A stretch of DNA of 64,000 bases from Martelella sp. AD-3 (GTDB lineage Bacteria > Pseudomonadota > Alphaproteobacteria > Rhizobiales > Rhizobiaceae), in the NCBI RefSeq assembly GCF_001578105.1, contig NZ_CP014275.1:1054001-1118000 (forward strand). The letters are read 5' to 3'. Under the pieces are notes generated by a model, which saw only the letters and a list, made by a program, of their open reading frames with translations, had not been told where the DNA came from and made no database searches. Position numbers and translations under genes: made by a program. Shown piece by piece: positions 26,431 through 35,704 of the stretch (positions are counted from its first letter, which is position 1; the number at the start of each line of letters is the position of its first letter).

Positions 26431-27036
26431 ATGTTGAAGGCAGTAAGGAAGGCATTCGTCACGGCCGTGGCGGCGGGCATGCTGGCGGCAGCCGCGATCA
26501 CGCCGGCCGCGGCGCATCCCGCAGGTGGTTTTCATGGCGGCGGCTTCCATGGGGGCGGTTTCGGTCACTATCACGGCGTGCCCATGGGTCCCGGTCCGGC
26601 GCTGCATGGCGGGCTCCACGGGCCTGTCGCTCCGCACTGGCACGGAAATCCGGGCGGTCCCGGCTGGCATGGCGGCGGCCGCTACGGGCCGCATTGGCAC
26701 GGCAATCCGCCGCCGCCCTACAGGCCGGTCGGTCCCTATCCGGGTCCCTATTTCGGCCCCGTCTATGGCGGTCCCTACGGGCCTTATGGTCCGGGCTGGT
26801 ATGGCGGCCCCTACTGGAACAACTGGGGCCCGGCGATCACCTTCGGCGCCGGCGCGCTGATTGGCGGCGGCGTTGCGGCAGCCGCATCGTCCGGCGATGT
26901 CGCCCCCGTTCAGGCCGGCATCAATCCGAAGCATTATCAATGGTGCGAGGACCACTACAAGTCCTACCGCGCCTCGGACAATACCTACCAGCCCAATAGC
27001 GGGCCACGCAAAGAGTGCACCTCGCCCTATTACTGA
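26431..27036 (+). CDS. BA14K family protein, Gly/His/Pro-rich
   Basis: 201 aa from ATG 26431 behind CAGGAGGA. Signal peptide of about 29 residues ending AAA-HP. The body is low-complexity (GGFHGGGFHGGGFGHYHG; many HWHG, GPY and PYGP units), then one hydrophobic segment (ITFGAGALIGGGVAAAAS), and the BA14K box NPKHYQWCEDHYKSYRASDN with a final ECTSPYY. BA14K proteins are small rhizobial/Brucella secreted or membrane proteins, immunogenic in Brucella. The His-rich repeats might bind metal. It is the first of a tandem pair. Confidence 0.88.
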   Translation: MLKAVRKAFVTAVAAGMLAAAAITPAAAHPAGGFHGGGFHGGGFGHYHGVPMGPGPALHGGLHGPVAPHWHGNPGGPGWHGGGRYGPHWHGNPPPPYRPVGPYPGPYFGPVYGGPYGPYGPGWYGGPYWNNWGPAITFGAGALIGGGVAAAASSGDVAPVQAGINPKHYQWCEDHYKSYRASDNTYQPNSGPRKECTSPYY

Positions 27037-27207
27037 GACGGCGCGAGAACACGATTTGTGAACGCGCGCGGCGTCTTTTGACCGGCGGCGCGCGCCCTTT
27101 CTCCTTTCTGAAACGTTAATCCCGGGTTCAGGCGGGCTTGATTAGTCTCTGCCTGTAACCAAGGATATCGTCGACCGACCCTTCGGCGCGGCAAACAGGA
27201 GAATGAG

Positions 27208-27711
27208 ATGATCAGATTGGCAAGGAAAACGGCGGCGGCCGCCATTGCCTCCGCATTCATGGCGGTGAGCGTTCTGCCTGCCGAGGCGATGCCGGCGATG
27301 AAGCCGGTCCCGACGGCGGATAATGCCGTGCAGCCGGTGCAGTATCGCGGCGGCGATCGCTACAATGACAATCGCGGCGGCTGGGGCCGCAATCGCGGTT
27401 ATGACAGGCGCTATTACAACGGAGGCGGCTGGGGCTACAACGGCGGTCGGGGCTATCGTCCGCCGCCGCCCGGATATTACTACGACGACAATGACGACGC
27501 CTGGGTGCCGCTCGCCATTCTCGGCGCGGGCGCGCTGATCATCGGCGGCGCGGTCGCGGCAAACCAGAGCCGCCAGCCGCAGCAGACCTACGGGGTAAAC
27601 CCGAAGCACTACGACTGGTGCGAGTCGCGCTACCGCTCCTACCGCCCGTCGGACAACACCTTCCAGCCCTATAACGGCCCGCGCAAACAGTGCCTGTCGC
27701 CGTATTACTGA
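27208..27711 (+). CDS. BA14K family protein, Gly/Tyr/Asn-rich
   Basis: 167 aa with a signal peptide (cleavage near AEA-MP, residue 27) and GGAG before the ATG. The middle is rich in Gly, Asn, Tyr and Arg ([20 protein letters not shown]), then a hydrophobic segment [20 protein letters not shown] and the BA14K box [20 protein letters not shown] with terminal CLSPYY. The C-terminal boxes of the two copies are very alike while the repeat parts differ, so the domain is kept and the linker has changed. Confidence 0.88.
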   Translation: MIRLARKTAAAAIASAFMAVSVLPAEAMPAMKPVPTADNAVQPVQYRGGDRYNDNRGGWGRNRGYDRRYYNGGGWGYNGGRGYRPPPPGYYYDDNDDAWVPLAILGAGALIIGGAVAANQSRQPQQTYGVNPKHYDWCESRYRSYRPSDNTFQPYNGPRKQCLSPYY

Positions 27712-27738
27712 TTGCGGATAGGCGTGTAAGATCGGGGG

Positions 27739-27767
27739 CCCCGCAGTGCAAGCTGCGGGGTCTTGTT
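27739..27767 (+). terminator. Rho-independent terminator after the second BA14K gene
   Basis: Perfect 8-bp stem CCCCGCAG (27739-27746) / CTGCGGGG (27753-27760), followed by TCTTGTTTTGT. Confidence 0.85.
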
Positions 27768-27774
27768 TTGTCTC

Positions 27775-29028
27775 TCAGTCCCGCCTGAGGCAGGCCACCG
27801 CCTCGACATGGGCGCTCCAGAAGAACTGGTCGACCGGGACGACAGTGTCGATGCTATAGCCGCCATCCCTCAGGATGGCGAGATCGCGGCCAAGGGTCTG
27901 CGGATTGCAGGATACGGCAACGATCCGGGCGACATCCGAGCGCGCCAGTTCCTCGGCCTGTTCTTTCGCGCCGGCGCGCGGCGGGTCGAACACGACGCCG
28001 TCGAAGGGTGCCAGTTCGCGCGGCAGAAGCGGGCGGCGGAAGAGGTCGCGCCGCTCCGTCGTCACCTGTTTCAGGCCTTGCCGGTTGCGCACGGCCTGGT
28101 CGAGGGCCGCAAGCGCCGGCCCGTCGAACTCGACGGCGTGGACGCGGGATTTCGCCGCCAGCCTGAGAGCGAAGGTGCCGAAGCCCGAAAAGAGGTCGGC
28201 AACCCGCTTGCTGCCCTTCAGATGCCTGACGACTATGTCCGTCATCGCTTCTTCCGCGCCGCGCGTCGCCTGGGCGAAGCTTGCCGGCGGCGGAAACACC
28301 CGCGTGCCCGAAAGGGTGAGTTCCGGCTTCACCGGTTCGACGATAATTTCGTCGCCGATGGCAAGCCGGGCGATGCCCCTGACGCTCATGACCGCGCGGG
28401 TGGCTGCCTGCCGGCGTTTCTCCGACGGCGCCTTGATGCCGGCAAAGCTGATGTCGAGACCGGTCTCGGTCTCCATGACGGCGATGCGGAAGGGGTCGCT
28501 GGTGGAGACCAGAATGCCGGCCAGAAGCTTCAGCGCCGGGAGCCGCGCAAAAAGCGTCGGCGAGAGCACGGGACACTCCTCGATGGCGACGATATGATGG
28601 CTTTCCGGGCTGGAAAAGCCGAGCAGAATGCCGTTTTCCGTGCGGCGTCCGGCAAAGCTCGCGCGCCGCCGCTCTCCGGGCCCGGACGTCACCAGCGGCG
28701 CGACGGGGCAGTCGATGCCGTGGGCCGCGAGTGCATCGACCACGACCTGCCGCTTGAAGGCGTCATAGGCGGAGCGTTCGAGGTGCTGCAGCGCGCAGCC
28801 GCCGCAGGTGCCGTTCTCGCCGTCCGGCCCGAAATGGCGGCAGACCGGGGCGATCCGGTCGGGAGAGGCGTCAAGCAGCGACAGCATCATGGCTTTCGAT
28901 TTCTCGCGCGCAACCATCACCGTCTCGCCGGGCAGCGTGAAGGGAATGAAAACCGGGCCTTGCGCATGGGCGGCGATCCCGTCGCCCTGGCTTCCGAGCC
29001 GTTCGATCTCAAAGGTTTCAGCGGCCAT
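27775..29028 (-). CDS. Class I SAM-dependent RNA (uracil-5-)methyltransferase, RumA/TrmA type
   Basis: 417 aa from ATG 29028. A TRAM-like N-terminus (FEIERLGSQGDGIA; GPVFIPFTLPGETVMV) is followed by a cysteine cluster CRHFGPDGENGTCGGC that fits an iron-sulfur site, the SAM motif VADLFSGFGTFALRLA and the catalytic VSCNPQTLGRDL. It methylates U5 of rRNA or tRNA; rlmD/rlmC identity is not settled here. Its start overlaps the tlyA end by 11 bp, so it is in the dxs-tlyA operon. Confidence 0.9.
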   Translation of the reverse strand: MAAETFEIERLGSQGDGIAAHAQGPVFIPFTLPGETVMVAREKSKAMMLSLLDASPDRIAPVCRHFGPDGENGTCGGCALQHLERSAYDAFKRQVVVDALAAHGIDCPVAPLVTSGPGERRRASFAGRRTENGILLGFSSPESHHIVAIEECPVLSPTLFARLPALKLLAGILVSTSDPFRIAVMETETGLDISFAGIKAPSEKRRQAATRAVMSVRGIARLAIGDEIIVEPVKPELTLSGTRVFPPPASFAQATRGAEEAMTDIVVRHLKGSKRVADLFSGFGTFALRLAAKSRVHAVEFDGPALAALDQAVRNRQGLKQVTTERRDLFRRPLLPRELAPFDGVVFDPPRAGAKEQAEELARSDVARIVAVSCNPQTLGRDLAILRDGGYSIDTVVPVDQFFWSAHVEAVACLRRD

Positions 29029-29797
29029 GACGGTCCAGCCTTTCGGTTGCGCCGGACTTTTGACCGGCAAGCAGATATTCCTGGTTTCCGTCGCCGCCCT
29101 CGATCGGGGAGGGAGTGATGCCAAGGCTTTGCCAGCCCTGATCGCGAACCAGCCAGGCTTCCAGTTCTTGGGCGATCTTCGGCCCGAGCGTGGGATCCTT
29201 CAACAGGCCCTTCTTGCCGATATTCTCCCTGCCTGCCTCAAATTGCGGCTTGACCAGAAGCACGCAGAAGGCGCCGGGTTCGGCAAGGGCGAGCGCCGGC
29301 GGCAAAGCCAGCTTCAGCGAGATGAAGGAGACGTCCGAGACGACGAATCCCAATGGCCGGTCACCGATGTCAGCGCGCGCAAGGTTGCGGGCATTCACGC
29401 CCTCCAGATTGGTCACGCGCGGGTTGCCGACAAGCCGCCCCGCCATCTGGCCATGGCCGACATCGACGGCCGTCACATGGGCCGCGCCGCGTTCCAGAAG
29501 CACCTGGGTAAAGCCGCCGGTCGATGCGCCGATATCGACCGCGTCGGCGCCCTCGGGCGAAATATTGAAATGGTCGAGCGCGGCAATCAGCTTCAGCGCC
29601 GCGCGAGAAACATAGGCGCCCGCCGGATCATCGACAGCGATGGCGCTTCCCGCGGGCACGGTCTCGCCCGGCTTCTTCGCGATACGGCCATTGACCGTGA
29701 CGGCGCCGCGCAGAACGGCGTCGCGCGCCCGCGAACGGGTTTCGAAATGGTTGAGGCTGACCAGAAGCTGGTCGAGGCGCTGGGCGGTGTCGGTCAT
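29018..29797 (-). CDS. TlyA family rRNA 2'-O-methyltransferase
   Basis: 259 aa. An S4 RNA-binding domain covers residues about 5-65 (RLDQLLVSLNHFETRSRARD), then an FtsJ-like methyltransferase with DAVDIGASTGGFTQVLLERG as SAM motif. TlyA methylates ribose of 16S and 23S rRNA. It follows dxs by 45 bp and overlaps the next methyltransferase, an operon common in alphaproteobacteria. The name tlyA, from reported haemolysin activity, does not describe its enzymatic role. Confidence 0.92.
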   Translation of the reverse strand: MTDTAQRLDQLLVSLNHFETRSRARDAVLRGAVTVNGRIAKKPGETVPAGSAIAVDDPAGAYVSRAALKLIAALDHFNISPEGADAVDIGASTGGFTQVLLERGAAHVTAVDVGHGQMAGRLVGNPRVTNLEGVNARNLARADIGDRPLGFVVSDVSFISLKLALPPALALAEPGAFCVLLVKPQFEAGRENIGKKGLLKDPTLGPKIAQELEAWLVRDQGWQSLGITPSPIEGGDGNQEYLLAGQKSGATERLDRHGR

Positions 29798-29842
29798 ACC
29801 CGCTCCATGGACGCATTTGCCGGCAAGCGCAAGCCTTGCCGT

Positions 29843-31762
29843 TTACCCGGTCGTGCCGGTCGAGATGCCGGAGCGGCCAAGCGCGCGGAAGACCGTATCG
29901 ACGATCCCGTCGCGGTCGAGGCCCGCCTTCTCATACATCACTTCGGGCTTGGCCTGTTCCATCCAGATGTCGGGCAGCACCATCTGGCGCACACGCAGGC
30001 CGCCGTCCATCAGGCCCTCATTGGCGAGAAACTGGATGACATGAGCGCCGAAGCCGCCGGCCGCCCCTTCCTCGATCGTCACCAGCACCTCGTGATGGGC
30101 GGCGAGCTGGCGGATAAGGTCACGGTCGAGCGGCTTGGCAAAGCGCGCATCGGCAACGGTCGTCGAAAGCCCTGCCGCGTTCAGCACGGTGGCCGCCTCG
30201 CGACATTCGCCAAGGCGCGTGCCGAAGGAAAGCAGCGCCACCTTCGAGCCCTCGGAAATGATCCGGCCCTTGCCGATCTGAAGGATTTCGCCGCGTTCGG
30301 GCAGTTCGATCCCCGTGCCTTCGCCGCGCGGATAGCGGAACGAGATCGGGCCGTCGCTGTAGTCGGCGGCGGTGCGAACCATGTGCATCAGTTCCGCCTC
30401 GTCGGCGGCCGCCATCACCACGAAGCCGGGCAGGGTGGCGAGATAGGTGGTGTCGAACGAGCCTGCATGGGTCGGTCCATCCGCCCCGACAAAGCCCGCC
30501 CGGTCGATCGGAAAGCGCACCGGCAGGCCCTGGATCGCGACGTCATGGACGACCTGGTCATAACCGCGCTGCAGGAAGGTCGAGTAAAGCGCGCAGAAGG
30601 GTTTCATCCCCTCGCTTGCAAGGCCGGCCGCGAAGGTGACGGCGTGCTGTTCGGCAATGCCGACATCGAAGAGCCGGCTCGGGTAGAGCTCCTGGAACTT
30701 GTCGAGCCCGGTGCCGGACGGCATGGCGGCGGTGATCGCCACCACATTCTCGTCATGGCGGGCTTCCTCGATCAGCGCCCTGGAGAAGACGGAGGTGTAG
30801 CTCGGCGCATTTGGCTTGGCCTTTGCCTGGGTCCCGGTGACAACGTCGAAACGGCTGACGGCGTGGCACTTGTCGGCGGCGGCCTCGGCCGGGGCATAGC
30901 CCTTGCCCTTCTGCGTCACCACATGGATCAGCACCGGCCCGCGCGCATTGTCGCGCGCATTACGCAGCACCGGCAACAGGTGCTCGAAGGAATGGCCGTC
31001 GATCGGGCCGATATGATAGAAGCCGAGCTCCTCGAACATGGTGCCGCCGGTGACGAAGCCGCGGGCGTGGCCGACGGCGCGGGAAATCGCCCGGTCGATC
31101 GATTTGCCGAGATAGGAGGTCAGCCGCTTGGAAAAGTCGCGGACCTCGAGATAGGTCCTGCCGGAAGCGAGCCGCGCCAGATAGGCGCTCATTGCCCCTG
31201 TCGGGCGGGCGATCGACATGTCGTTATCGTTGAGGATCACGATCTGGCGCGCGCCGAGCGCGCCGGCATTGTTCAGCGCCTCATAGGCCATGCCCGCCGA
31301 CATCGCGCCGTCGCCGATGACGGAAATGACGTTGCGCGGGTTATCCTGAAGCTTCGAGGCGACCGCCATGCCGAGGCCGGCGGAAATGGAGGTCGAGGAA
31401 TGACCGGCGCCGAAGGGGTCGTATTCGCTCTCCGCGCGGCGGGTGAAACCGGAAAGTCCGTTCTCCTGCCGCAGCGTCCGCATCCGGTCGCGCCGACCGG
31501 TCAGGATCTTGTGCGGATAGCACTGGTGGCCGACATCGAAGATTACCCGGTCATGCGGCGTGTTGAAAACCTTGTGGATGGCGATCGTCAGTTCGACCAC
31601 GCCCAGGCCCGCGCCCAGATGCCCGCCGGTGCGCGAAACCGCGTCGATCATCTCCGCGCGCACTTCGCCCGCAAGCTGCGGCAGGTCGCGGTCTTCCACG
31701 TCGCGAAGGTCTGCTGGCAGGTTGATCCGGTCGAGGATGGAGGTTTTGGCCGGTAGCGTCAC
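29843..31762 (-). CDS. dxs: 1-deoxy-D-xylulose-5-phosphate synthase
   Basis: 639 aa, full length. DXS joins pyruvate and glyceraldehyde 3-phosphate in the first step of the MEP isoprenoid pathway, with thiamine diphosphate. Visible are [14 protein letters not shown], the ThDP motif [20 protein letters not shown], and in the C-terminal half [18 protein letters not shown] and RYPRGEGTG. ispH at 51420 supplies the last MEP step, but it is in another operon. Confidence 0.97.
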   Translation of the reverse strand: MTLPAKTSILDRINLPADLRDVEDRDLPQLAGEVRAEMIDAVSRTGGHLGAGLGVVELTIAIHKVFNTPHDRVIFDVGHQCYPHKILTGRRDRMRTLRQENGLSGFTRRAESEYDPFGAGHSSTSISAGLGMAVASKLQDNPRNVISVIGDGAMSAGMAYEALNNAGALGARQIVILNDNDMSIARPTGAMSAYLARLASGRTYLEVRDFSKRLTSYLGKSIDRAISRAVGHARGFVTGGTMFEELGFYHIGPIDGHSFEHLLPVLRNARDNARGPVLIHVVTQKGKGYAPAEAAADKCHAVSRFDVVTGTQAKAKPNAPSYTSVFSRALIEEARHDENVVAITAAMPSGTGLDKFQELYPSRLFDVGIAEQHAVTFAAGLASEGMKPFCALYSTFLQRGYDQVVHDVAIQGLPVRFPIDRAGFVGADGPTHAGSFDTTYLATLPGFVVMAAADEAELMHMVRTAADYSDGPISFRYPRGEGTGIELPERGEILQIGKGRIISEGSKVALLSFGTRLGECREAATVLNAAGLSTTVADARFAKPLDRDLIRQLAAHHEVLVTIEEGAAGGFGAHVIQFLANEGLMDGGLRVRQMVLPDIWMEQAKPEVMYEKAGLDRDGIVDTVFRALGRSGISTGTTG

Positions 31763-31826
31763 GTCTTGAAGCCTCGTGCGCGAAACGGTCGCGCGTTTTC
31801 TGTTTCTAAATCGGTTCTAGCGAATT

Positions 31827-32756
31827 TCAGCGTCCGGGCAAAGGAACAAATTCCGTTTCATCGCCGGGGACGAGGCCGAATCGGCCCTGCCGCCAGTCTT
31901 CCTTTGCCTGCTCGATGCGTTCCTTCGAGGAGGAGACGAAGTTCCACCAGATATGCCGCGGTTTTTCCAAAGCCGCTCCTCCGAAAAGCATGAGACGGCA
32001 TCCGTGTTCCCCAGAACCCGCAATCGTGATCGTGTCGAGGGGCGCGAGCACAAGCAGTTGCTCCGGACCGAAGACGTCGCCGGCGATCTCCACCGCGCCC
32101 TCCAGCACGTAGATTGCTCGCTCCTCATGCTCGGCGGGGAAGGAGAAGCGCGCGCCCGGCCTGAGCGCAATGTCGACGAACAGCGTATCGGTAAAGGTCC
32201 GCACGTCCGCCTTCAACCCGCAGAAATCACCGAGCACCACGCGCCCGCTGACGCCGGCCTCGGAGATCGTCGGCAGCGCGTTCTTCTCCGTATGGCCGAA
32301 GGTCGGGTCGGTCTCCTCGTCGCTTTCCGGCAGGGCGAGCCAGGTCTGGACGCCGGAGAGCGCATGCGGGCGCAGCCGGAGATCCTCCGGCGTGCGCTCC
32401 GAATGGACGATGCCGCGCCCGGCCGTCATCAGGTTGACGTCGCCGGGCCGGATGACGGTATGATTGCCGAGCGTGTCGCGATGGCCGATTTCCCCCGTGG
32501 TGAGATAGGTCACGGTCGAAAGCCCGATATGGGGATGCGGCTTGACGTCGAGCGCCTCGCCATTGCCGCCGAAGCGCGCCGGACCCATGCGATCAAAGAA
32601 GATGAACGGGCCGACAAGCCTGCGCTTGATCGTCGGCAGCGCGCGGCGCACCTCGAACCCGCCGATATCGCTGGTGCGCGGAATGATGAGCTGCGACACG
32701 GCATTGCACGACTGTGCGTCGCCGAATTCGGGGTCCTTACCGGGGAAAAACGACAT
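31827..32756 (-). CDS. Pirin family protein
   Basis: 309 aa. Pirins are double cupins, some with quercetinase activity. The N-terminal cupin shows the metal ligands in PHPHIGLSTVTYLTTGEI and MTAGRGIVHSE; the C-terminal pirin half has the family's typical TWLALPESDEETDP and a final basic/Trp region. The gene lies between xseB and dxs, where it splits what is often a tight pair. The physiological role is not evident. Confidence 0.9.
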   Translation of the reverse strand: MSFFPGKDPEFGDAQSCNAVSQLIIPRTSDIGGFEVRRALPTIKRRLVGPFIFFDRMGPARFGGNGEALDVKPHPHIGLSTVTYLTTGEIGHRDTLGNHTVIRPGDVNLMTAGRGIVHSERTPEDLRLRPHALSGVQTWLALPESDEETDPTFGHTEKNALPTISEAGVSGRVVLGDFCGLKADVRTFTDTLFVDIALRPGARFSFPAEHEERAIYVLEGAVEIAGDVFGPEQLLVLAPLDTITIAGSGEHGCRLMLFGGAALEKPRHIWWNFVSSSKERIEQAKEDWRQGRFGLVPGDETEFVPLPGR

Positions 32757-32795
32757 TGCGGCACCTTTCTCAGCGCCGGGCGCTGTCAGTCGGCC

Positions 32796-33050
32796 TCAGG
32801 CCTCATCGAGAGGCTCGGTTCCGGCGGGCTTGCCCTCGCGGTCGAGCCGGATCTTCTCCACCCGCGCTTCGGCCGCGTTCAGCAGCTTGTCACAGTGTTT
32901 CTTCAGTTCCTCGCCGCGGGCATAGATGGCGATCGATTCATCCAGCGCCACGTCGCCGCGTTCAAGCCGCGCGACAATCCGCTCAAGCTCGTCCACGGCG
33001 CGCTCGAAGGTGAGTTCGGAAACGGCGGTCGGCTTTTCCGGATCGGTCAT
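32796..33050 (-). CDS. xseB: Exodeoxyribonuclease VII small subunit
   Basis: 84 aa from the ATG at 33050. The family pattern [21 protein letters not shown], then [19 protein letters not shown], is complete. The subunit is needed with XseA for single-strand nuclease activity. It stands 39 bp upstream of the pirin gene and in front of dxs, as in many proteobacteria. The interval 33051-33327 upstream holds no gene I can support. Confidence 0.95.
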   Translation of the reverse strand: MTDPEKPTAVSELTFERAVDELERIVARLERGDVALDESIAIYARGEELKKHCDKLLNAAEARVEKIRLDREGKPAGTEPLDEA

Positions 33051-33327
33051 AGTCCTGCCTCTTGATTTTGCGATCACATCCCGCACTTAACCCGGCGGGG
33101 CCGTTCAGGCAAGGTAATGCACGGCGGTGTGATTGCAAGCCGGAGCACGTTTTGATGATCCTGCCTTCTGGCCGCTAACCATTCGGAGACCGCGTCGTTT
33201 CATTTGACGTGGAAAGGTTCTATAGAACGGATGGGCCGGCCCGCGCCGCGGGAGGCATGAGAATAAAGACGTGTTGCGTAACGGGCCGCGCGCTCAAGAA
33301 AGGCAGGCGGCCGGGAAGGTGTGTCCG

Positions 33328-33726
33328 ATGGACGACAGGCATCCGGAGCGAATTGAACTGCGCGTTCCCTACCGGGATATCGATATGCACGGGCGCATGC
33401 ACACGGCCGCCTATATCGAGCATGCGGAAGAGGCGCTTGCGCATTTCTGGCGGTTTCGGCCCGAAGTCGCAAACGAGCCGGCCTATGTGGTGCGCAAGGT
33501 CGGCTGCACCTATTACCGGGGCCTTCGCAACGGCGAACTCGCGGAACTGACCGTCAGGGCGGCAAAGATCGGCGGCAAGTCGATCGGCTTCAATGTCGCC
33601 GTGCAGGCCGGCAACGAGATCGCCGCCGAGGTCGAGCTCCTGTGGAGCGCCGTCCATCGCGACAGCGGCGAGCCCGCGCCCCTGCCTGAGGAAACGCGGG
33701 ACTGGCTCTATTCCTTCCTCGACTGA
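33328..33726 (+). CDS. Acyl-CoA thioesterase (4HBT hotdog fold)
   Basis: 132 aa from ATG 33328 with GGGAAGG upstream. The pattern RVPYRDIDMHGRMHTAAYIE is the 4-hydroxybenzoyl-CoA thioesterase/YbgC type, where Asp in RDID is catalytic and the MHTAAYIEHAEEAL helix lines the site. The usual Asn in HxN is replaced by Thr/Ala here (HTAAY), so the active site may be somewhat altered. It is convergent with bioY, 5 bp apart. Confidence 0.85.
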   Translation: MDDRHPERIELRVPYRDIDMHGRMHTAAYIEHAEEALAHFWRFRPEVANEPAYVVRKVGCTYYRGLRNGELAELTVRAAKIGGKSIGFNVAVQAGNEIAAEVELLWSAVHRDSGEPAPLPEETRDWLYSFLD

Positions 33727-33731
33727 GAGGC

Positions 33732-34295
33732 TCAGGCCGAGCGTTTCGGCAGCAGCGGATAGCCCACCATCACGGCGCGGGCGGCAAGGGCGGCAAGGGC
33801 GGCCTTGACCAGGTCTCCGGGCACGAAGGCGACCGTTCCCGCCACGGCCTTGGAGATGCCGAGCCCGACGCCGAAGGCAAGCCAGGCGATGCCGAAGAAA
33901 TAGACCACCACGATGCCGCCCATGGCTGCGGCGATGAAGAAGCCGAAGGTCTGGCGCAGCGCGCTCTTTGCATCGGCATGCATTTCCGCAAGGCCGCCGG
34001 CGATATACGCGCCCGGCAGCCAGCCAATGAGGAAGCCGGCCGTGGGGCCGACGAAGGCGCCCAGTCCGCCGCGTCCGCCGGAAAGCACAGGCAGGCCGAT
34101 GGCGACCAGAACGAACATGAGAAGCACGGCAGCCGCGCCGCGCCTGCGCCCGAGGATCAGACCGGCGAGCATGACGCCGAGCGTCTGCGCGGTGATCGGC
34201 ACGGGGATGAAGGCGAGCGGGATCGGCGGAAGAATGCCGAGCGCCACGATGATGGCCGTGAAAAGCGCAACCAGAACCAGATCGCGTGAGGTCAT
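33732..34295 (-). CDS. bioY: Biotin ECF transporter S component BioY
   Basis: 187 aa membrane protein with about six helices: RDLVLVALFTAIIVALGIL at the start and the typical VPITAQTLGVMLAGLILG. BioY binds biotin and, with BioM and BioN, imports it. The biotin-binding family motif GPTAGFLIGWLPGAYIAG is present. It overlaps bioN by 4 bp, confirming a bioMNY operon. Confidence 0.95.
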   Translation of the reverse strand: MTSRDLVLVALFTAIIVALGILPPIPLAFIPVPITAQTLGVMLAGLILGRRRGAAAVLLMFVLVAIGLPVLSGGRGGLGAFVGPTAGFLIGWLPGAYIAGGLAEMHADAKSALRQTFGFFIAAAMGGIVVVYFFGIAWLAFGVGLGISKAVAGTVAFVPGDLVKAALAALAARAVMVGYPLLPKRSA

Positions 34296-34915
34296 TTCGT
34301 CTTCCTTTTTTCCTGCCCGCCGCGAATGCCGCGGGCGTCAATCGCATCGGCGATACTGTCGGCGTCCCGCAAGGTCAAGATGATCAGCGGGACGATCGCG
34401 CCGGACGGCCTGAAGCGGATGCCGCGCGCGCGGTGGGCATCGCGAATGGCCTGATAGCGTTGCAGGATATCCGGCACGAAGCGGATGACAAGCCCGACCG
34501 CAAGGCCGATATCGGCCGCCTTGAGAAGGCCGGCGCGCTCAAGCGGCATGGCAAACCGGGTAACGGTGTCGATGAAGGCCGGAACCGGCGTCGCTGCCGT
34601 GATCGCGGCTGCCAGGAACATCAGCGCCGAAAGCCGGAGAACGGAGACCGCCGCCACCTGCCAGGGGCTGAAGATCAGGTTGAAGCCGCCGACCAGAAGG
34701 ATCGCCGCGCCGATCGGCGCCAGCCGGGCGAGTGCCTGGCGCGGGCGCATCGGCAGGGAGACGTACAGCCCCGCGGCAAGGGCGAGCAGCGCGCCGAGAA
34801 AGACGAGATCGCCGGAAAAGAAGACGGCAATGGAAAAGACGACCAGCCCGCCAAGTTTCAAGCCCGGCGGCAGGCGGTGCAGAAGCGTGTTGCCCTCGAC
34901 ATAAAGCGACTGCAT
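34292..34915 (-). CDS. bioN: Biotin ECF transporter T component BioN
   Basis: 207 aa, with four or five membrane helices and the CbiQ-family cytoplasmic coupling helices with Ala-Arg-Gly motifs: RDAHRARGIRFR and IADAIDARGIRGG. These contact the ATPase dimer. It overlaps bioM by one base at 34915 and bioY by 4 bp. Confidence 0.95.
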   Translation of the reverse strand: MQSLYVEGNTLLHRLPPGLKLGGLVVFSIAVFFSGDLVFLGALLALAAGLYVSLPMRPRQALARLAPIGAAILLVGGFNLIFSPWQVAAVSVLRLSALMFLAAAITAATPVPAFIDTVTRFAMPLERAGLLKAADIGLAVGLVIRFVPDILQRYQAIRDAHRARGIRFRPSGAIVPLIILTLRDADSIADAIDARGIRGGQEKRKTK

Positions 34916-35592
34916 CAGCGGTTCATCGCCTTATAGTCCGCGATAATCGCTTCTGCCGGACCGTCGCCCACCAGCCGGCCCTCATGGAACAGCAGCACGC
35001 GCTCGAAAGAGGAAAGCGTTGAAAGATCGTGCGAAATCGCGATCACGTCCTCATTGAGCGCGTCGATCGTTTCTGCCACGCGACGGCGATTTCTCAGGTC
35101 GAGCTGGTTGGTCGGCTCGTCGAGGATGACCAGGGAAGGGCGGGTGGCGAGCACGGCGGCAAGCGCTGCGAGCTGCAGTTCCCCGCCGGAGAGTTCGTGG
35201 GCGCGGCGTGTAGCGAGGTGGGCGATGCCAAGCCGCGCAAGGCTTTCCTCCGCGCGCAGGCCAAGATCCGTCTTCGCCACGCCGCGCGCCCTGAGGCCAA
35301 GCTCGATATCGTCCTTCAGGATCGGCAGGATGATCTGGTTTTGCGGCGACTGGAACACATAGCCGGCATCGGCTGCGACCGCTGCCTGTTCCTCCGCCGT
35401 GTCGCGGCCGTTGACGCGCACTTTTCCGGTCGTCGGTTTCGTCAACCCGTTGATCAGCCGGGCGAAAGTGGTCTTTCCGGAACCGTTCAGGCCGATAACG
35501 CCGATGCGGCGCCCGGTGAGCGTCAATGTCAGCGGGTGAAGGGCCGTGCGGCCCTCATAGGTCACGCCGGCTTCCAGAAATTCGATTTTCAC
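34915..35592 (-). CDS. bioM: Biotin ECF transporter ATPase BioM
   Basis: 225 aa ABC ATPase. Walker A GLNGSGKTT is near residues 34-42, the signature is LSGGELQL, and Walker B with D-loop is LVILDEPTNQLD, followed by the His switch ISHDLSTL. It powers biotin import with BioN and BioY. No perfect BioR box (TTATMKATAA type) was found upstream; only a partial TTATAGGCAT is near 35632. Confidence 0.95.
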   Translation of the reverse strand: MKIEFLEAGVTYEGRTALHPLTLTLTGRRIGVIGLNGSGKTTFARLINGLTKPTTGKVRVNGRDTAEEQAAVAADAGYVFQSPQNQIILPILKDDIELGLRARGVAKTDLGLRAEESLARLGIAHLATRRAHELSGGELQLAALAAVLATRPSLVILDEPTNQLDLRNRRRVAETIDALNEDVIAISHDLSTLSSFERVLLFHEGRLVGDGPAEAIIADYKAMNR

Positions 35593-35704
35593 ATGCGTCC
35601 CCGGTTTTCTCTAAAGACTGTCGGGCGCTTCCTTATAGGCATCAAAGCGCGGTTTCGAAAGACCGGATGTTCTTATTTTGTCCGAATCGCACTAACGTTG
35701 GTCC

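Noticed and set aside
33593..33808. Plus-strand frame spanning the thioesterase-bioY junction
   Set aside because: Frame-shifted shadow of two well-supported genes with no motif of its own.
35593..35704. BioR-type operator upstream of bioM
   Set aside because: Only a partial TTATAGGCAT is present near 35632, not the TTATMKATAA palindrome; I do not claim biotin-responsive control by BioR.
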